Positions 23,234-33,194 are shown, counted from the stretch's first letter. The stretch is 64,000 nt of DNA from Paguma larvata (GCA_030068075.1 CM057841.1:35691030-35755029); one strand, 5' to 3'. Notes: generated from the letters alone by a model not told the origin. Numbers and translations are program-made.

Positions 23234-23278
<45 letters not shown>
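23226..23278. repeat. CpG-rich palindrome plus (CA)n microsatellite
   Basis: 23226-23241 is a perfect 16-bp palindrome, cgcgcgtgcacgcgcg, containing six CpGs. It runs directly into about 18 CA units. Every step alternates purine and pyrimidine, the classic Z-DNA-prone pattern. Confidence 0.96.
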
Positions 23279-23281
<3 letters not shown>

Positions 23282-23447
23282 ACAGACCCTACTTGGTAAA
23301 TAGAATATAGATTCTATGCGTTAAAGATGCAAAGTTCTCTGTTCCTAAAGAGTTTATGATTTAGTAAGAGATGGATTTACCAAGAACCTACAGATGGGTA
23401 AGTTTCAGGTTATTATCATTGACCTTTTCTAAATAAATACTCACAAT

Positions 23448-23655
23448 AGGGGTGCCTGGGTGGCTCAGTCGGGTGAGCATCCAACTTCAGCTCAGGTCAT
23501 GATCTCACGGTCTGTGGGTTCGAGCCCCGCGTCGGGCTCTGTGCTGACAGCTCAGAGCCTGGAGCCTGCTTCCGATTCTGTGTCTCCCTCTCTCTCTGCC
23601 CTTCTCCTGCTCACTCTATGTCTCAGAAATAAATAAACGTTAAAAAAATTTTCAA
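23448..23655 (+). mobile_element. Felid SINE, young, intact pol III boxes
   Basis: It begins ggggtgcctgggtggctcag and carries a perfect B box ggttcgagccc at 23517-23527. The gtcgggctctgtgctgacag and agcctgcttccgattctgtg blocks match the felid SINE closely, and it ends aaataaataaacgttaaaaa. Low divergence suggests a recent insertion. Confidence 0.97.
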
Positions 23656-23959
23656 GAAAACATAAATACAATGGTGTCTAATTTTGTATTTCAAAAATAG
23701 AGTCTTCCATTTGATTTGGTGGAGTGGGAGCTCTAGAAACATCACTGGGTTGAGAAACAGAAAGAGACAACTGTCCTGATGAGAATGCACTAATTATGAA
23801 TAAAGGGATGGGCTTCTGAATGGCAAAATTCACAGGAGTTTGAGTCCTAAGTTCTAGTTCTTCTCAAGGACGGTTCTCCTATTATCTCTTTGCATTTTGA
23901 TTATATGAGCAAATCAATGTTCCTTTTGCTTAAGCACGTTTGAGCTGATTCTCCTACTC

Positions 23960-24130
23960 TAGCAATTACAAGTGCCTGGTTCTTACTATAGTTATCACTT
24001 TATAGATACAAAATTTGAAGCACATAGAGCTTAAGGAATTTACCCAAAGTCATAAAGCTAGTAAAAATGTTGGACAAAGGTGAAACTTAGCTCTTTCTAA
24101 TTTCAGAGTGTAAGCATTTATCTGGTATGG
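23960..24130 (-). repeat. MIR SINE fragment
   Basis: Antisense MIR core: ttatagatacaaaatttgaa, then gcttaaggaatttacccaaa and gtcataaagctagtaaaaat. Confidence 0.75.
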
Positions 24131-26296
24131 CAATGCATTCTCAGTATTTCCATTCTAGAGGAAAATCATTGAGGTAATGACTATGCGTTAACCATGCTTT
24201 TCTCTCACACAACCACTACTGCATTACAGTGCTTAATACACGTGTAATTTCTGAATGACGCTTAAGTTTATAAAAATTCCAGATGCGTGGTTTCTTTATT
24301 GCTAAGAAATAAGCAACTAAAGATACCGCCATCACTTATGGTGTAAATATTTCTTCATATTTATTCTTAAACAACAGTGTTGTTTGTGTCTACATATATG
24401 CTGTGTTAGGTTGGTATAGAGAAAAGTGTTTCCTTGTTGTCAATTTTTACTATAGTTTTCTGCCTTTTGGTCTCTTTCCTATTTTTTTCTTTTATCAGCA
24501 AAATCTTCTCCATGTGGAGGAAACAATGAGCATTTTATAAACCTGCCTAGGGCTGTAAAATACACATATATCTTTAATAGTGACAAAGGTATCTTTGGAA
24601 CTTCCTCTAGAGTGAAATCTATTTCAAAAATTTCCATTTAACAGGCAAACATAATATTGTTGAAGAACACAGAATTATAAATTCATGGACATTTGGGTAC
24701 TGGGGATACTTTATAATCCACACATCCACACTTCTAACTGTAATTTTTATGGCTATGTAGTTCAAATTACCCAAGATGGATAAAGCCAGCACTTTCATTA
24801 TTAACTGTATTTGAGGGGTTTTTTTAACAACTGGTCCATGAAAGCTCTTTATAACTTGAAACTCACACAGGAAGTTGCAGGCCAAATAATGTGCTTTCTG
24901 TTGAGGGTCTGAATTTGTCACCTCTTGATGTAAATCCCCCAAATTTGATTGGTCTTAGAAGTATTCATTTTGCACAACATTCAAAAAGTCTGCTGCTTTA
25001 AAAATGAAAAATTGCAAGTGATTACTTTACAGCCCATTTAATTGCATTTGGAGATTTTCTGCCCCTTAAAGTCTCTGGATAACCATATTAATGCTCTCCC
25101 CAAACACACTTTTGAACAGAGTTTTATTATGGGTAGCACCTGACCTTTCCGCATAGTTGCATGTGGTCCAAATTAATTGTCTGTTCTATTGTGCACTGAA
25201 TAATAGGTATTCTAAAATGAGACTAATTATGCAGGTACCTGATAGAGAGGAGAATCTTAGAGTGAGCTCTTTTGGATACCTGGAATTTGGAATATGAGCT
25301 ATAAAATGACACTTAATTAACTAATAAACCAACTGGCAAGACTGACTCCACAGGAGACTTCTAGTCAACACAATTTAGAAAATTTGGAGGCTCTTCCTTA
25401 ACTTAAATGTAGTAAGATGGAGCTTACGTACCAAACTAACATTGCCACAAATCAAGCTGCTAGAGAGAAAGTCATACAATACGGATTTGGTTAGGAACAC
25501 GTAAAAATAATTCTTGTTTAGCTGTATCCATTGTTTCTTTAATACATACTCCATTTATATTTAACTGTTGATTCTTTTTGGGAATATTCTTATGGATGTC
25601 ATTGTGGTATTGTAGACCAAGCACCCGAGTGCAGGTCAAACCTAAATTTCTTGCCAGTTTGCTGTGTAATTAACTAATTTAAGGACCTTGGTGACTCTGT
25701 CACTAAATCAAGTTCCTCTCATGTTATTTATTTTCTCCTCTTCTGAAATGGCTTGTGAGATCCAACCTTCTTGTGTGTTAGAAGTACCTGTTATGGAAAC
25801 AGGAGTAGAAGAGATGGCTTTTAACACACAGTGCCCTCGAAGTGCAGTGTAGGGATGGAAAGTGGAGCTGCTGCCCGTCTCCCCATCGGCGCCCCATTGG
25901 CATCACCCAGACCAAGAAGGCCCCAATGTTCCCCTCTGTTTGCCTGAAGTTTGGAATGGCTTCTTCCTGACTCTAGGCTCTGACCTCACTTTCTTTAGAG
26001 CATTTACTTTAGAAAACTTATAATTGTAAATTCTTTCCCTGCCTCTTTGAGAGATAAATAATTAAAAAAAAAAAAAGCCTCTTGCCGGTTTTATAAGCCA
26101 GGAACGTCTTTCTCAAGCACATAGTAGCCATCACTTTGAAAATGTAAACATCAAGGGATATAGCATCCCTATCTCCCAGGCTCTGCGAGAGGGTAGGAGC
26201 CTCCTCTTAGTGGATGCCTTGCTCCTACTTGTAAAACTACTTTCTCTCACAAATATTTGAGAAAGTTCTCTTTTAGGTAAAGCCAATTAGCAAACA
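24131..26296. other. Long unique stretch, no gene recognised
   Basis: No interspersed repeat recognised over about 2.2 kb. A weak MIR-like trace may lie at 25590-25700. 24960-25330 looks like a candidate conserved non-coding element. 25840-25930 is a short, slightly CpG-richer patch. A poly-A run lies at 26064-26076. Confidence 0.5.
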
Positions 26297-26321
26297 CTGA
26301 CTGACTGACTGACTGACTGAC
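26297..26321. repeat. (CTGA)n microsatellite
   Basis: Six consecutive ctga units. Confidence 0.95.
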
Positions 26322-26543
26322 AGCCTGGGTTCTCCCCGTCATCCCAGCACTTAAAAATTCTCCCATTCTTTGTTTCAGGGGAGTTGAGCTCGGACTGAGG
26401 TCTGGCCTGTCTCCCTATTCGCAATCACCTTCAAGTCTCCGTTGCCTCTTTCATTTCATCTGGTATAGCTGACCCTTTGACTGTCAGCATTATGCTCTGT
26501 GACCACAGCCGTTTCCAGCCCCTCAGGACCCTCATAGTTGACC

Positions 26544-26609
26544 AATGTATAACCTGGCGTGTGGGAGGCAGTGTTGAATGTATAACCTGGCGTGTGGGAG
26601 GCAGTGTTG
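26544..26609. repeat. Perfect 33-bp tandem duplication
   Basis: Two adjacent identical 33-bp units, 26544-26576 and 26577-26609, each starting aatgtataacctggcgtgtg. With no differences between copies the duplication is recent. The unit keeps the reading frame of a short plus-strand frame (26477-26725), but that frame has no recognisable homology. Confidence 0.97.
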
Positions 26610-26794
26610 ATTTCACCTATTTGGTTGTGCTTTCATTATGCGCAGCGCGTACAGTTTTTATGCCATACGAGCCGGTTATTTTGCTAACTGTAGTCATGAT
26701 GCTGATAGCCTCGGTCTTTGTGTAAGAGCATTGACATGCGTGGGGCCCCAAGGATTGCCACATGAACTGATGTGTGATGCCTGACCTCTATGGC

Positions 26795-26960
26795 GTTTAA
26801 TCCAGTCAATATTCCTGTAAAGCGAGTCACATTATTTCTATTGTGCAGATGGGAAAACTGGCAGGTTCCTTACTTGCGCAAAGTCAATCAGCTGAGAGCA
26901 TTAACCAAGGCAGGTTCACTTCAGACTTGGGACTAAGACCTACGGGCCTGGATTCGAACC
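26795..26960 (-). repeat. MIR SINE fragment
   Basis: Antisense MIR order: gtttaatccagtcaatattc, tgtgcagatgggaaaactgg, cgcaaagtcaatcagctgag, then a diverged head with gggactaagacctacgggcc. A second, weaker antisense MIR trace may follow at 27000-27090. Confidence 0.7.
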
Positions 26961-27550
26961 GTGTCTCTCTCCAACTCCTTTGTCACCTTACTTACTAATG
27001 AGCTCCCGTTTTACATATGGGCAAGTGAAGGTTTACGGGTTTTAATTTACTTTCCCAAAGAGGCACAGTACAGATAGCTATATAGATTTTGTGAGCTTGG
27101 AATGAGATATGTGTCAACTGCTTGGGAAAGGCCCCAGATTTGATAAGAACTTGATAAATGTTAAATACTATGATTAGTGGGAGGAAAGGAATATACTTTA
27201 CTGCCTCTTCCTTTGAGAGTAAAAACAACACTCTCAGTGGTAGCACCACTGACAGCGACTTAGAATCTATGGGCGTGTCCCTATGATATGCTGTATGAAA
27301 GATAGTGCAGGGTCTAAACTATCCTTTATACAGGGGTCTCCCAGATGAGGAGCAAATGCTTGCACTGATTGGGTAGAAAAACTTTTGTTAAGAGCTAGTG
27401 ATGGCAAAAGAGTGTTTTGAGGGAAGCAAGAAGGCTTCTAGGAACAAAGGAAATTAGTACTCTTTGTGGCTTGTTGAATTGGGATTTTCCAGTCTGGTTT
27501 TGAACCCAGTTCTGTTGAGCTAAAATCTGGGCAAATGACATTTGCAACAA
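26961..27550. other. Unique sequence, nothing recognised
   Basis: Only the weak MIR trace mentioned for the preceding element. No coding signal. Confidence 0.5.
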
Positions 27551-27562
27551 GATTTTAAATTC

Positions 27563-27806
27563 CATTTATTTATTTATTTATTTATTTATTTACTTTTTAA
27601 AATGTTTATTTATTTTTGAGAGAGAGAGAGAGGCAGACTACAAGCAGGGGAAGGGACAGAGAGAGAGGAAGACACAGAATCAGAAGCAGGCTTTAGGCTC
27701 TGAGCTGCCAGCACAGAGCCCAACGTGGGGCTCAAACCCACAAACTGTGAGATAATGGCCTGAGCTGAAGTAGGTCACTCAGCAGACTGAGCCACCCAGG
27801 CGCCCC
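27563..27806 (-). mobile_element. Felid SINE with expanded (TTTA)n tail
   Basis: Antisense SINE whose tail has expanded to about seven ttta units at 27563-27592, ending gactgagccacccaggcgcc. A short flanking repeat, tttaaat, at 27554-27560 and 27807-27813 is a minimal TSD. Confidence 0.96.
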
Positions 27807-28711
27807 TTTAAATACTTTTAGATGCAATAACAATATTAGTTTTCACTTTGGGGGGGCACCAGAAATAACATTTCTTTTAATGTATATTTAATAAAAATGA
27901 CTCCCATGTTAATTTAGTTTGCTTCAGTATGTAAATAACTTTTAATAATTAACTTTTTGGATATGTTTCGGGATTAACAGCCTAAAATTATCTTAATCGC
28001 AGCGTTTTCCTAATGACTACCTGGCAACTTAAAAGGCAGAGAATCCAGACTATGTCAGTGTATGACATGTTAATTTTTCCCTTAAGAGTTGGTTAATTAA
28101 TTCTTTCCACATAATAAACAAATTATGTATGTGTTAATAGCGTCTTAAGAAGTGGACTCGATTCACTTAATTATTCATAATTATCTCAGTTTTCTTTGTT
28201 TCTTTGAACTATGTAGTTTCTTCTTGTTAGGGAAAAGATTAAAATATTAAACAAAAAAATTGGAAATTTTGAGTATCAATTGAACCTATCTGAGAATTTT
28301 GCTCTGATAGTGTTAATATATTTTTGTAGTTGATTAAGTTTGCTTAGTAATTGCCTGTTGTAAGATAATCATGCAACAGCTGAGAGAACAAAAGAGTGGG
28401 AATTGCTCCTTTCTTCCAGGCCAGAATACCTTTTATAATTCACAAAGACAGAAAAGTCCACCATTAACTTTCATTGTATTGGAAAACAATAATGTCTTGA
28501 GAGATTGAACATGGAGATTGAACTTTTTGGCTTTTGGAGGGTTATAAAATGTGCATTTTAAAACTTTAATTCTGCTCTTTAAATTGTGTGAGTATGGGTG
28601 CTTAGGAAATTTGATTGAGCTGAATTGCTAGAAATGCATGCATTTATGCAAAGGTCAATTATGATATAGGCAATCTATTTTAGGGTAAGCTTTCTTGCAC
28701 CTTTGGAAATG
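27807..28711. other. Repeat-free AT-rich stretch
   Basis: No repeat recognised. 27900-28260 has dense TAAT/ATTA cores and looks like a candidate conserved non-coding element. No gene. Confidence 0.5.
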
Positions 28712-28728
28712 ATTCTTCCTTTCCTTCC

Positions 28729-28791
<63 letters not shown>

Positions 28792-28939
28792 TCCTTTTCC
28801 TTTTCTTTTTCTTTTTCTTCCTTCCTCCCTTCCTCCTTCCCTCCCTCCCATTCTCCCTCCCTCCCTCCCTCCCTCCCTCCCTCCCTTCCTTCCTTCCTTC
28901 CTTCCTTCCTTCCTTCCTTCCTTCCTTTTCTTTTTTTTA
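28712..28939. repeat. 230-bp polypyrimidine tract with four repeat periods
   Basis: (CTTT)n at 28730-28793, an irregular tttttc block, (CCCT)n at 28854-28884 and (CCTT)n at 28885-28928 follow one another with almost no purine on the plus strand. Both long frames through it (phenylalanine/leucine/proline-rich on plus, lysine/arginine/glutamate/glycine-rich on minus) are artefacts. Confidence 0.97.
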
Positions 28940-29640
28940 GCTAAGTGAGGATCTCTCAAGGAATACAAAAATTAAAGAAAAAAGTCAAGCAGTACGGTCT
29001 TTATTTTTTTTTCTTCTAAGTCTCCCCAGAAGAGGCCGTCATATGCATTTATTCAGCAAAGGCAGTTTGCCGAATCCTAGAGTGAACTGAGCGATCTCAG
29101 ATGTGTACGTCCTTCTGAAAAGAGAGATCAGGAAGAATCAATAAGATAAAACATAATGATGAGGAGGATGTCGATATAGCATTAATATTTAAAAAACAAT
29201 AAAGGGATAGAAAACAGTATAGTTCCAACTTTTTAAAGCTGTTTACACACATGTATATGGATTGCATGAAAAGAAAACAGCAAATGTAGAAAATTTTTAA
29301 TGATCTTTATTTCATTATAGGAAAACTGGTAATTTGCACTTTATATTTTTTGAGTTTTTCCATGTTTTACCAATGATTATGTATATCTTTATCATTCAGA
29401 AAGAAACAGTGTTATACATTTTAAAAGAAGAAGTAAGAGAAACCTAATCTCTCTAAAAATAAGCCTCTAGCCACCATTTCAAGGACCATGATTAAATTGA
29501 TTATCTGGGAAAGATGTGAAGGTTTCTGTTATTTCTTGTATTTTAATCATACTTCCCAGGTTCTGTTATATATTAAGTAAGATACAAGATGAACATTGAC
29601 CCTACAGATGTCATTCATGTGGAAGACAGTCTTCCTATCT
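28940..29640. other. Unique AT-rich sequence, nothing recognised
   Basis: No named repeat or gene signature between the polypyrimidine tract and the (CA)n run. Confidence 0.5.
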
Positions 29641-29646
29641 GCGCGT

Positions 29647-29678
<32 letters not shown>
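29641..29678. repeat. (CA)n microsatellite with GCGCGTGCAC head
   Basis: gcgcgtgcac followed by about 14 CA units, directly against the left end of a Tigger element. The same ten-base head precedes the (CA)n tract at 23227. Confidence 0.95.
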
Positions 29679-29679
<1 letters not shown>

Positions 29680-29680
<1 letters not shown>

Positions 29681-30337
29681 CAATCAGTCCTCCTTTACAG
29701 ATTTTGTATTTGTCAATTCACCTACTCGCTAAAATATATTTGTAACCCCTAAATCAATACTTGATGTGCTTTTGTGGTCATTTGTAGACACGTACCTGTT
29801 CTAAGCCACAAAAAAATTTGAGTTGCCCAACGTGCAGTTTCCTAGCTGAGGCGAAACAAGTCCACGCGGTCTGCTTTCTTATTTCAGCTCTAATTCTGTA
29901 AATGAGTCCTTTCTGTGATCCATTTAGTGCTACAGTGCTTGCATTTTTGTGCCTTTTGTTGATGATTTTGCTGTTTAAGATGGCCCCTAAGCATAGGGCC
30001 GCAGCGCTGTCTAGTGTTGCCAAAGGGCAAGAAGGCTGGGATGTGCCTCATAGAGAAAGTACACGTGTCAGATAAGCTTCATTCAAGCGTGACTCGTAGA
30101 GCTGTTGGTTGTGTGTTCAGTGTCGGTAAATTAACAGTACATATTAAATAAGGCATCTTTAAAAGGAACCACACATCAAACACAGATATATATTAATCAG
30201 TTGATGAAAACGTGACAGGGCGCTCACAGTAACCTAACCTTGTGTTTACTCAAGTAGCGATGGTCCAGTATTTTGCTAATTCAGTGTTTATGGAAGCTTT
30301 ATAAAACATAACTCCTGCAAATTACAAGAATCAACTG
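29680..30337 (+). mobile_element. Tigger-family DNA transposon, internally deleted (Tigger2-like)
   Basis: Co-linear with a Tigger (pogo/Tc1-mariner) element from a degraded left inverted repeat (caatcagtcctcctttacag) through acctgttctaagccacaaaa and ggaacctaacct-type blocks to attacaagaatcaactg at the right. The start of the transposase frame, with the HTH-coding region, is recognisable from the ATG at 29980. It breaks down within about 100 bp, and the body of the transposase is deleted. It is a fossil. The TA TSD is obscured by flanking simple repeats. Confidence 0.85.
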
Positions 30338-30480
30338 TGTGTATGTGTGTACATATACATGTATATACAGATGTATATGTATGCATGTATATGTCTGCAT
30401 ATGCAATTTTGTCTAGTTTTTTACATTAATACAGCTCACATATAACACACACACACACACAAGTACACATACACAAGTAC
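30336..30480. repeat. TG/TATG-rich and (AC)n tracts
   Basis: tgtgtgtatgtgtgtacata and related tatg units run to about 30405. (AC)n with acacatacacaagtacacat follows at 30439-30480. A minus frame across the (AC)n part is cysteine/valine-rich as a by-product. Confidence 0.85.
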
Positions 30481-31149
30481 ACATACGCCATCACATATGT
30501 TTCCATGCGTTTGTTTCTTCTCTTGTACTCCTTCGCCCTCTCCAGTTTTTCTGGTTCATGTATGTTATAATGACTTACATTTGGTTTCTCAGTTATTGAA
30601 TATTGAAATGTGAATGCATCAGAGAGGCCTAAATGTGGCTTTTTTGCATCTTCAGAAACTCTAGAAGAATGTCCTGTACCAAACTTTGAACTCACTTGAG
30701 AAATAATAAAAACAGTGGTGATGACAGCAACAATCCTAATTTCAAAGCTTCTGACATTTTTTGTGTATTTTGATGAGTGGATGGCCATCAAGGGATAGAT
30801 GACTGTGTAGTGGAAAGAACACTGAGAAGCCTCAGGATGTAATTGGAAAGCATAATACTGAAAAATAAGGAAGCAATTAACACTCTACATAAGAATGTAA
30901 AATACTATCTCAATTGAAAACCAGGGAAGTAGTTCAGATTATGTTGTAGCTAGGACAGTATTTCTGTTTCTGAATATGAATGTTTGGATCCCTCAGAAGC
31001 CTCATGCTCCTTTGTTATCAAGGGTCTTTGTGTACATGTGTATGTTTCATCTCACTGATACATACCCAAAGAATAGCTATGAAAAATGGAGAGGCATATC
31101 TGTAAACCACATCAAAGGACAAATGTCTTATGTGCGGTATTCATTCTGA
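30481..31149. other. Unique sequence, nothing recognised
   Basis: The 121-codon minus frame at 30426-30791 covers this and the (AC)n tract. No recognisable domain, and I do not call it a gene. Confidence 0.5.
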
Positions 31150-31245
31150 ACCTGAGTTGCTTATTTTGAAAGGTAAGGATGAATATCCTAGGCAGAAAAG
31201 TATGTGCAAAGCCATGGAAAAATGGGAGAGAGTGGGAAATTCTTG
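31150..31245 (-). repeat. L2 fragment (weak)
   Basis: ctaggcagaaaagtatgtgc and aaagccatggaaaaatggga resemble the antisense L2 block that normally contains a gcagagggaacagca-type motif. Confidence 0.45.
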
Positions 31246-31814
31246 GAATAGCAAATGGTCCACCTAATGTATCCATCCTACCGGTTCTGAGTCCCCGGTG
31301 AAGCTGTGAAGGAAAAGGCCAGAGAACTGTGCAGCCTGATGAAGAAGACCCTTCCTGATGTTTCTGCCACAGGCTTGTGCTGTACCCAGAAAGTCTTGGA
31401 GAGCCAGTGCAGACCCCCCTGAGCAGGCACACATGGTGCGATTGCTCAGGAAGACCTCTCTGGCTGTCAAATGGAGGAATCGGAGACAGAACCTGCAAGA
31501 GTCTATTCCAGGATCAGATGGGAGCTAACAGTGGCTCTAATGACTCGAGTGCATGCAGATCTCTGTGTGAACTCCCTTGTGCGTCCATACCGCTTTTCTC
31601 ATCACAGGGACCTCTTCTGTCCCTTCTCTTAGGCTCTGCCCGCCTCATTCTTCCTTCCTCCTAATCTCCTTGCTGGTCAAAGAAGTCCATGAAAGCTCCG
31701 CAGAAATGTCCCAAGCTGGTGTTTGGAATTCAGGGCCAAATTATTGTATCTTTCTGCAGATAAAGTACCAAATATGAGAAGAATATAAAGATAATATTCC
31801 CCTTATTAATTTAG
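31246..31814. other. Unique, GC-richer sequence
   Basis: GC content is higher than the surroundings at 31250-31680. There are overlapping short frames on both strands but no domain or splice pattern that I can defend. Confidence 0.45.
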
Positions 31815-32135
31815 TCAACAAATACGTAGGTGCCGATATGTACCAAATACTGAATTGGGCACCTGATCAATGAGCAGTGACTCAATTTAGAGAAACCCCA
31901 CTCCGAAACGAGTTTTGTTCTACTAGGGATGATAAAAAAAACCTAGCAAACAAATAAAATAATTAGCCATTGTTGTTGGTGTCATGGAGAAAATAAACAG
32001 GATTGATGTGCTGTCATGAATGGAAAAGGGACTAGGGATGCTCTCTCTCGAGAAGGTAGTATTCAAGCCAGACGTGAAGGGTGAGGAAAAAGCAGGTGTG
32101 AAAAATTGGGAGAAAAGACACCCTGAAAGGGAGTG
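31815..32135 (-). repeat. L2 LINE 3' region, antisense
   Basis: gtcaacaaatacgtaggtgc and tgtaccaaatactgaattgg, then gttctactagggatgataaa, gtgtcatggagaaaataaac and agccagacgtgaagggtgag follow the antisense L2 order. Diverged. Confidence 0.7.
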
Positions 32136-32149
32136 CAAAAATCACAGGG

Positions 32150-32181
32150 TTTGCGTGTGCGTGTGTGTATGTGTGTGTGCC
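32150..32181. repeat. (GT)n tract
   Basis: tgcgtgtgcgtgtgtgtatg and further GT units. Confidence 0.9.
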
Positions 32182-32257
32182 TTTTCAGGTTCGAGTGTAC
32201 TTGAAATTCCAGTTTTTTTCTTTATAATAGCAATTGCACCTTTTAGTGTTTTTTTCT

Positions 32258-32342
32258 CATATATATATATTTCTCATATATATGAGAAAGGAATTCACTC
32301 TTTCAATCAGATAGCACATACTTCCTATATATATATATACAT
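32258..32342. repeat. (TA)n segments around a perfect palindrome
   Basis: ctcatatatatatat, then the perfect 20-bp palindrome tttctcatatatatgagaaa at 32270-32289, then a 40-bp non-repetitive insert, then tatatatatatacatg. The insert is one copy of a 42-bp dispersed repeat. Confidence 0.95.
32287..32328. repeat. 42-bp direct repeat, copy 1
   Basis: 38 of 42 bases match 32985-33026. It starts aaaggaattcactctttcaa. It sits between two TA-rich segments. Confidence 0.95.
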
Positions 32343-32550
32343 GTAGCATATTCCTTTATATTCTAACTTAAAACCATAAAAGTAGCCTGATTTTTAAATC
32401 ATGTGAATTATTCAGAGTGGAAAAATAGGTTTCTGATTTATACGTCCATGTATGTGTATTATGTAATGGTATCAGCAATGGGTTCCTTATATTTGAATTT
32501 ACAATGCCCTGTATGAGAACTCTTCTGGAAAGAGTAACAATAGCAATAAA

Positions 32551-32762
32551 TGGCAATAATTGAGTCTCTATTAATTCCAGGCCCTATTGTGCACTGCATT
32601 TAACATATCAACTCAGTTAATCCTCTCTAGGTTAGTATTTGAACTATCCCCATTTTACAACGGAAGCCCAGAGAGGTTATGTAATTTGTCAAGGTAACAC
32701 AGCTATTAACTGTCAGTGTTATGGTTCGATTCCAGGCAATTTCCCTTTAGAGTTCACTCTCC
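32551..32762 (-). repeat. MIR SINE, long copy
   Basis: Antisense MIR in order: ttaattccaggccctattgt, catttaacatatcaactcag, atccccattttacaacggaa, gtaatttgtcaaggtaacac and cagctattaactgtcagtg. The head may continue beyond the SINE that follows. Confidence 0.88.
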
Positions 32763-32764
32763 CA

Positions 32765-32984
32765 GGGGCACCTGGGTGGCTCAGTTGGTTGAGTGTCCCA
32801 ACTTCAGCTTAGGTAATGATGTCATGGTTCATGGGTTCGAGCCCTGCGGTGGGACTCTCTGCTTCACTGCTGTCAGCGCAGAGCCGGGCAGCTTTTGATC
32901 TTGTCCTCTCTCTCTCTCTACCCCTCCCCACTCACACATGCTTTCTCTCTCTCTCTGAAAAATAAACAAACATTAAAAACAAAA
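32765..32984 (+). mobile_element. Felid SINE inserted at the end of a MIR
   Basis: Starts ggggcacctgggtggctcag, with a B box ggttcgagccc at 32834-32844, and ends aaaaataaacaaacattaaa plus poly-A. A loose flanking repeat, agttcactctccca against aattcactctttca, is a possible TSD. Confidence 0.96.
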
Positions 32985-33026
32985 AAAGGAATTCACTCTT
33001 TCAATCAGACAGCGTGTACTTCCTAT
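32985..33026. repeat. 42-bp direct repeat, copy 2
   Basis: Partner of 32287-32328, offset 698 bp. All four differences are transitions. It follows the SINE poly-A directly. Confidence 0.95.
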
Positions 33027-33194
33027 GCTGGTAACCATGTGAAAAAATAGCAGTAATAGTATTTTGTCATTAAGGATGACAATTATATATTAAATATTAA
33101 ATGGAATTTCCTCACTTTAATCTTTTCCTCTGTCATAATTTTTTAAAAAAATATTGTACAGTGTCTTGCCTATGTTAGTAAAGGGTCCATAAGT

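Noticed and set aside
23448..23655. Pol III A/B boxes in SINE copies read as tRNA genes
   Set aside because: The tRNA-like head lacks a cloverleaf-competent 3' half and continues into the SINE body. These are tRNA-derived SINEs.
28675..28968. 97-codon minus frame rich in K, R, E and G, and its plus-strand F/L/P/S partner
   Set aside because: Both are translations of the CTTT/CCCT/CCTT simple repeats.
30426..30791. 121-codon minus frame
   Set aside because: No recognisable domain. One end is (AC)n, and I see no start context, splice or polyadenylation support.
31230..31680. GC-richer patch with overlapping frames on both strands, considered as an exon
   Set aside because: No conserved frame, domain or convincing splice sites. 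Overlapping frames on both strands argue for chance.
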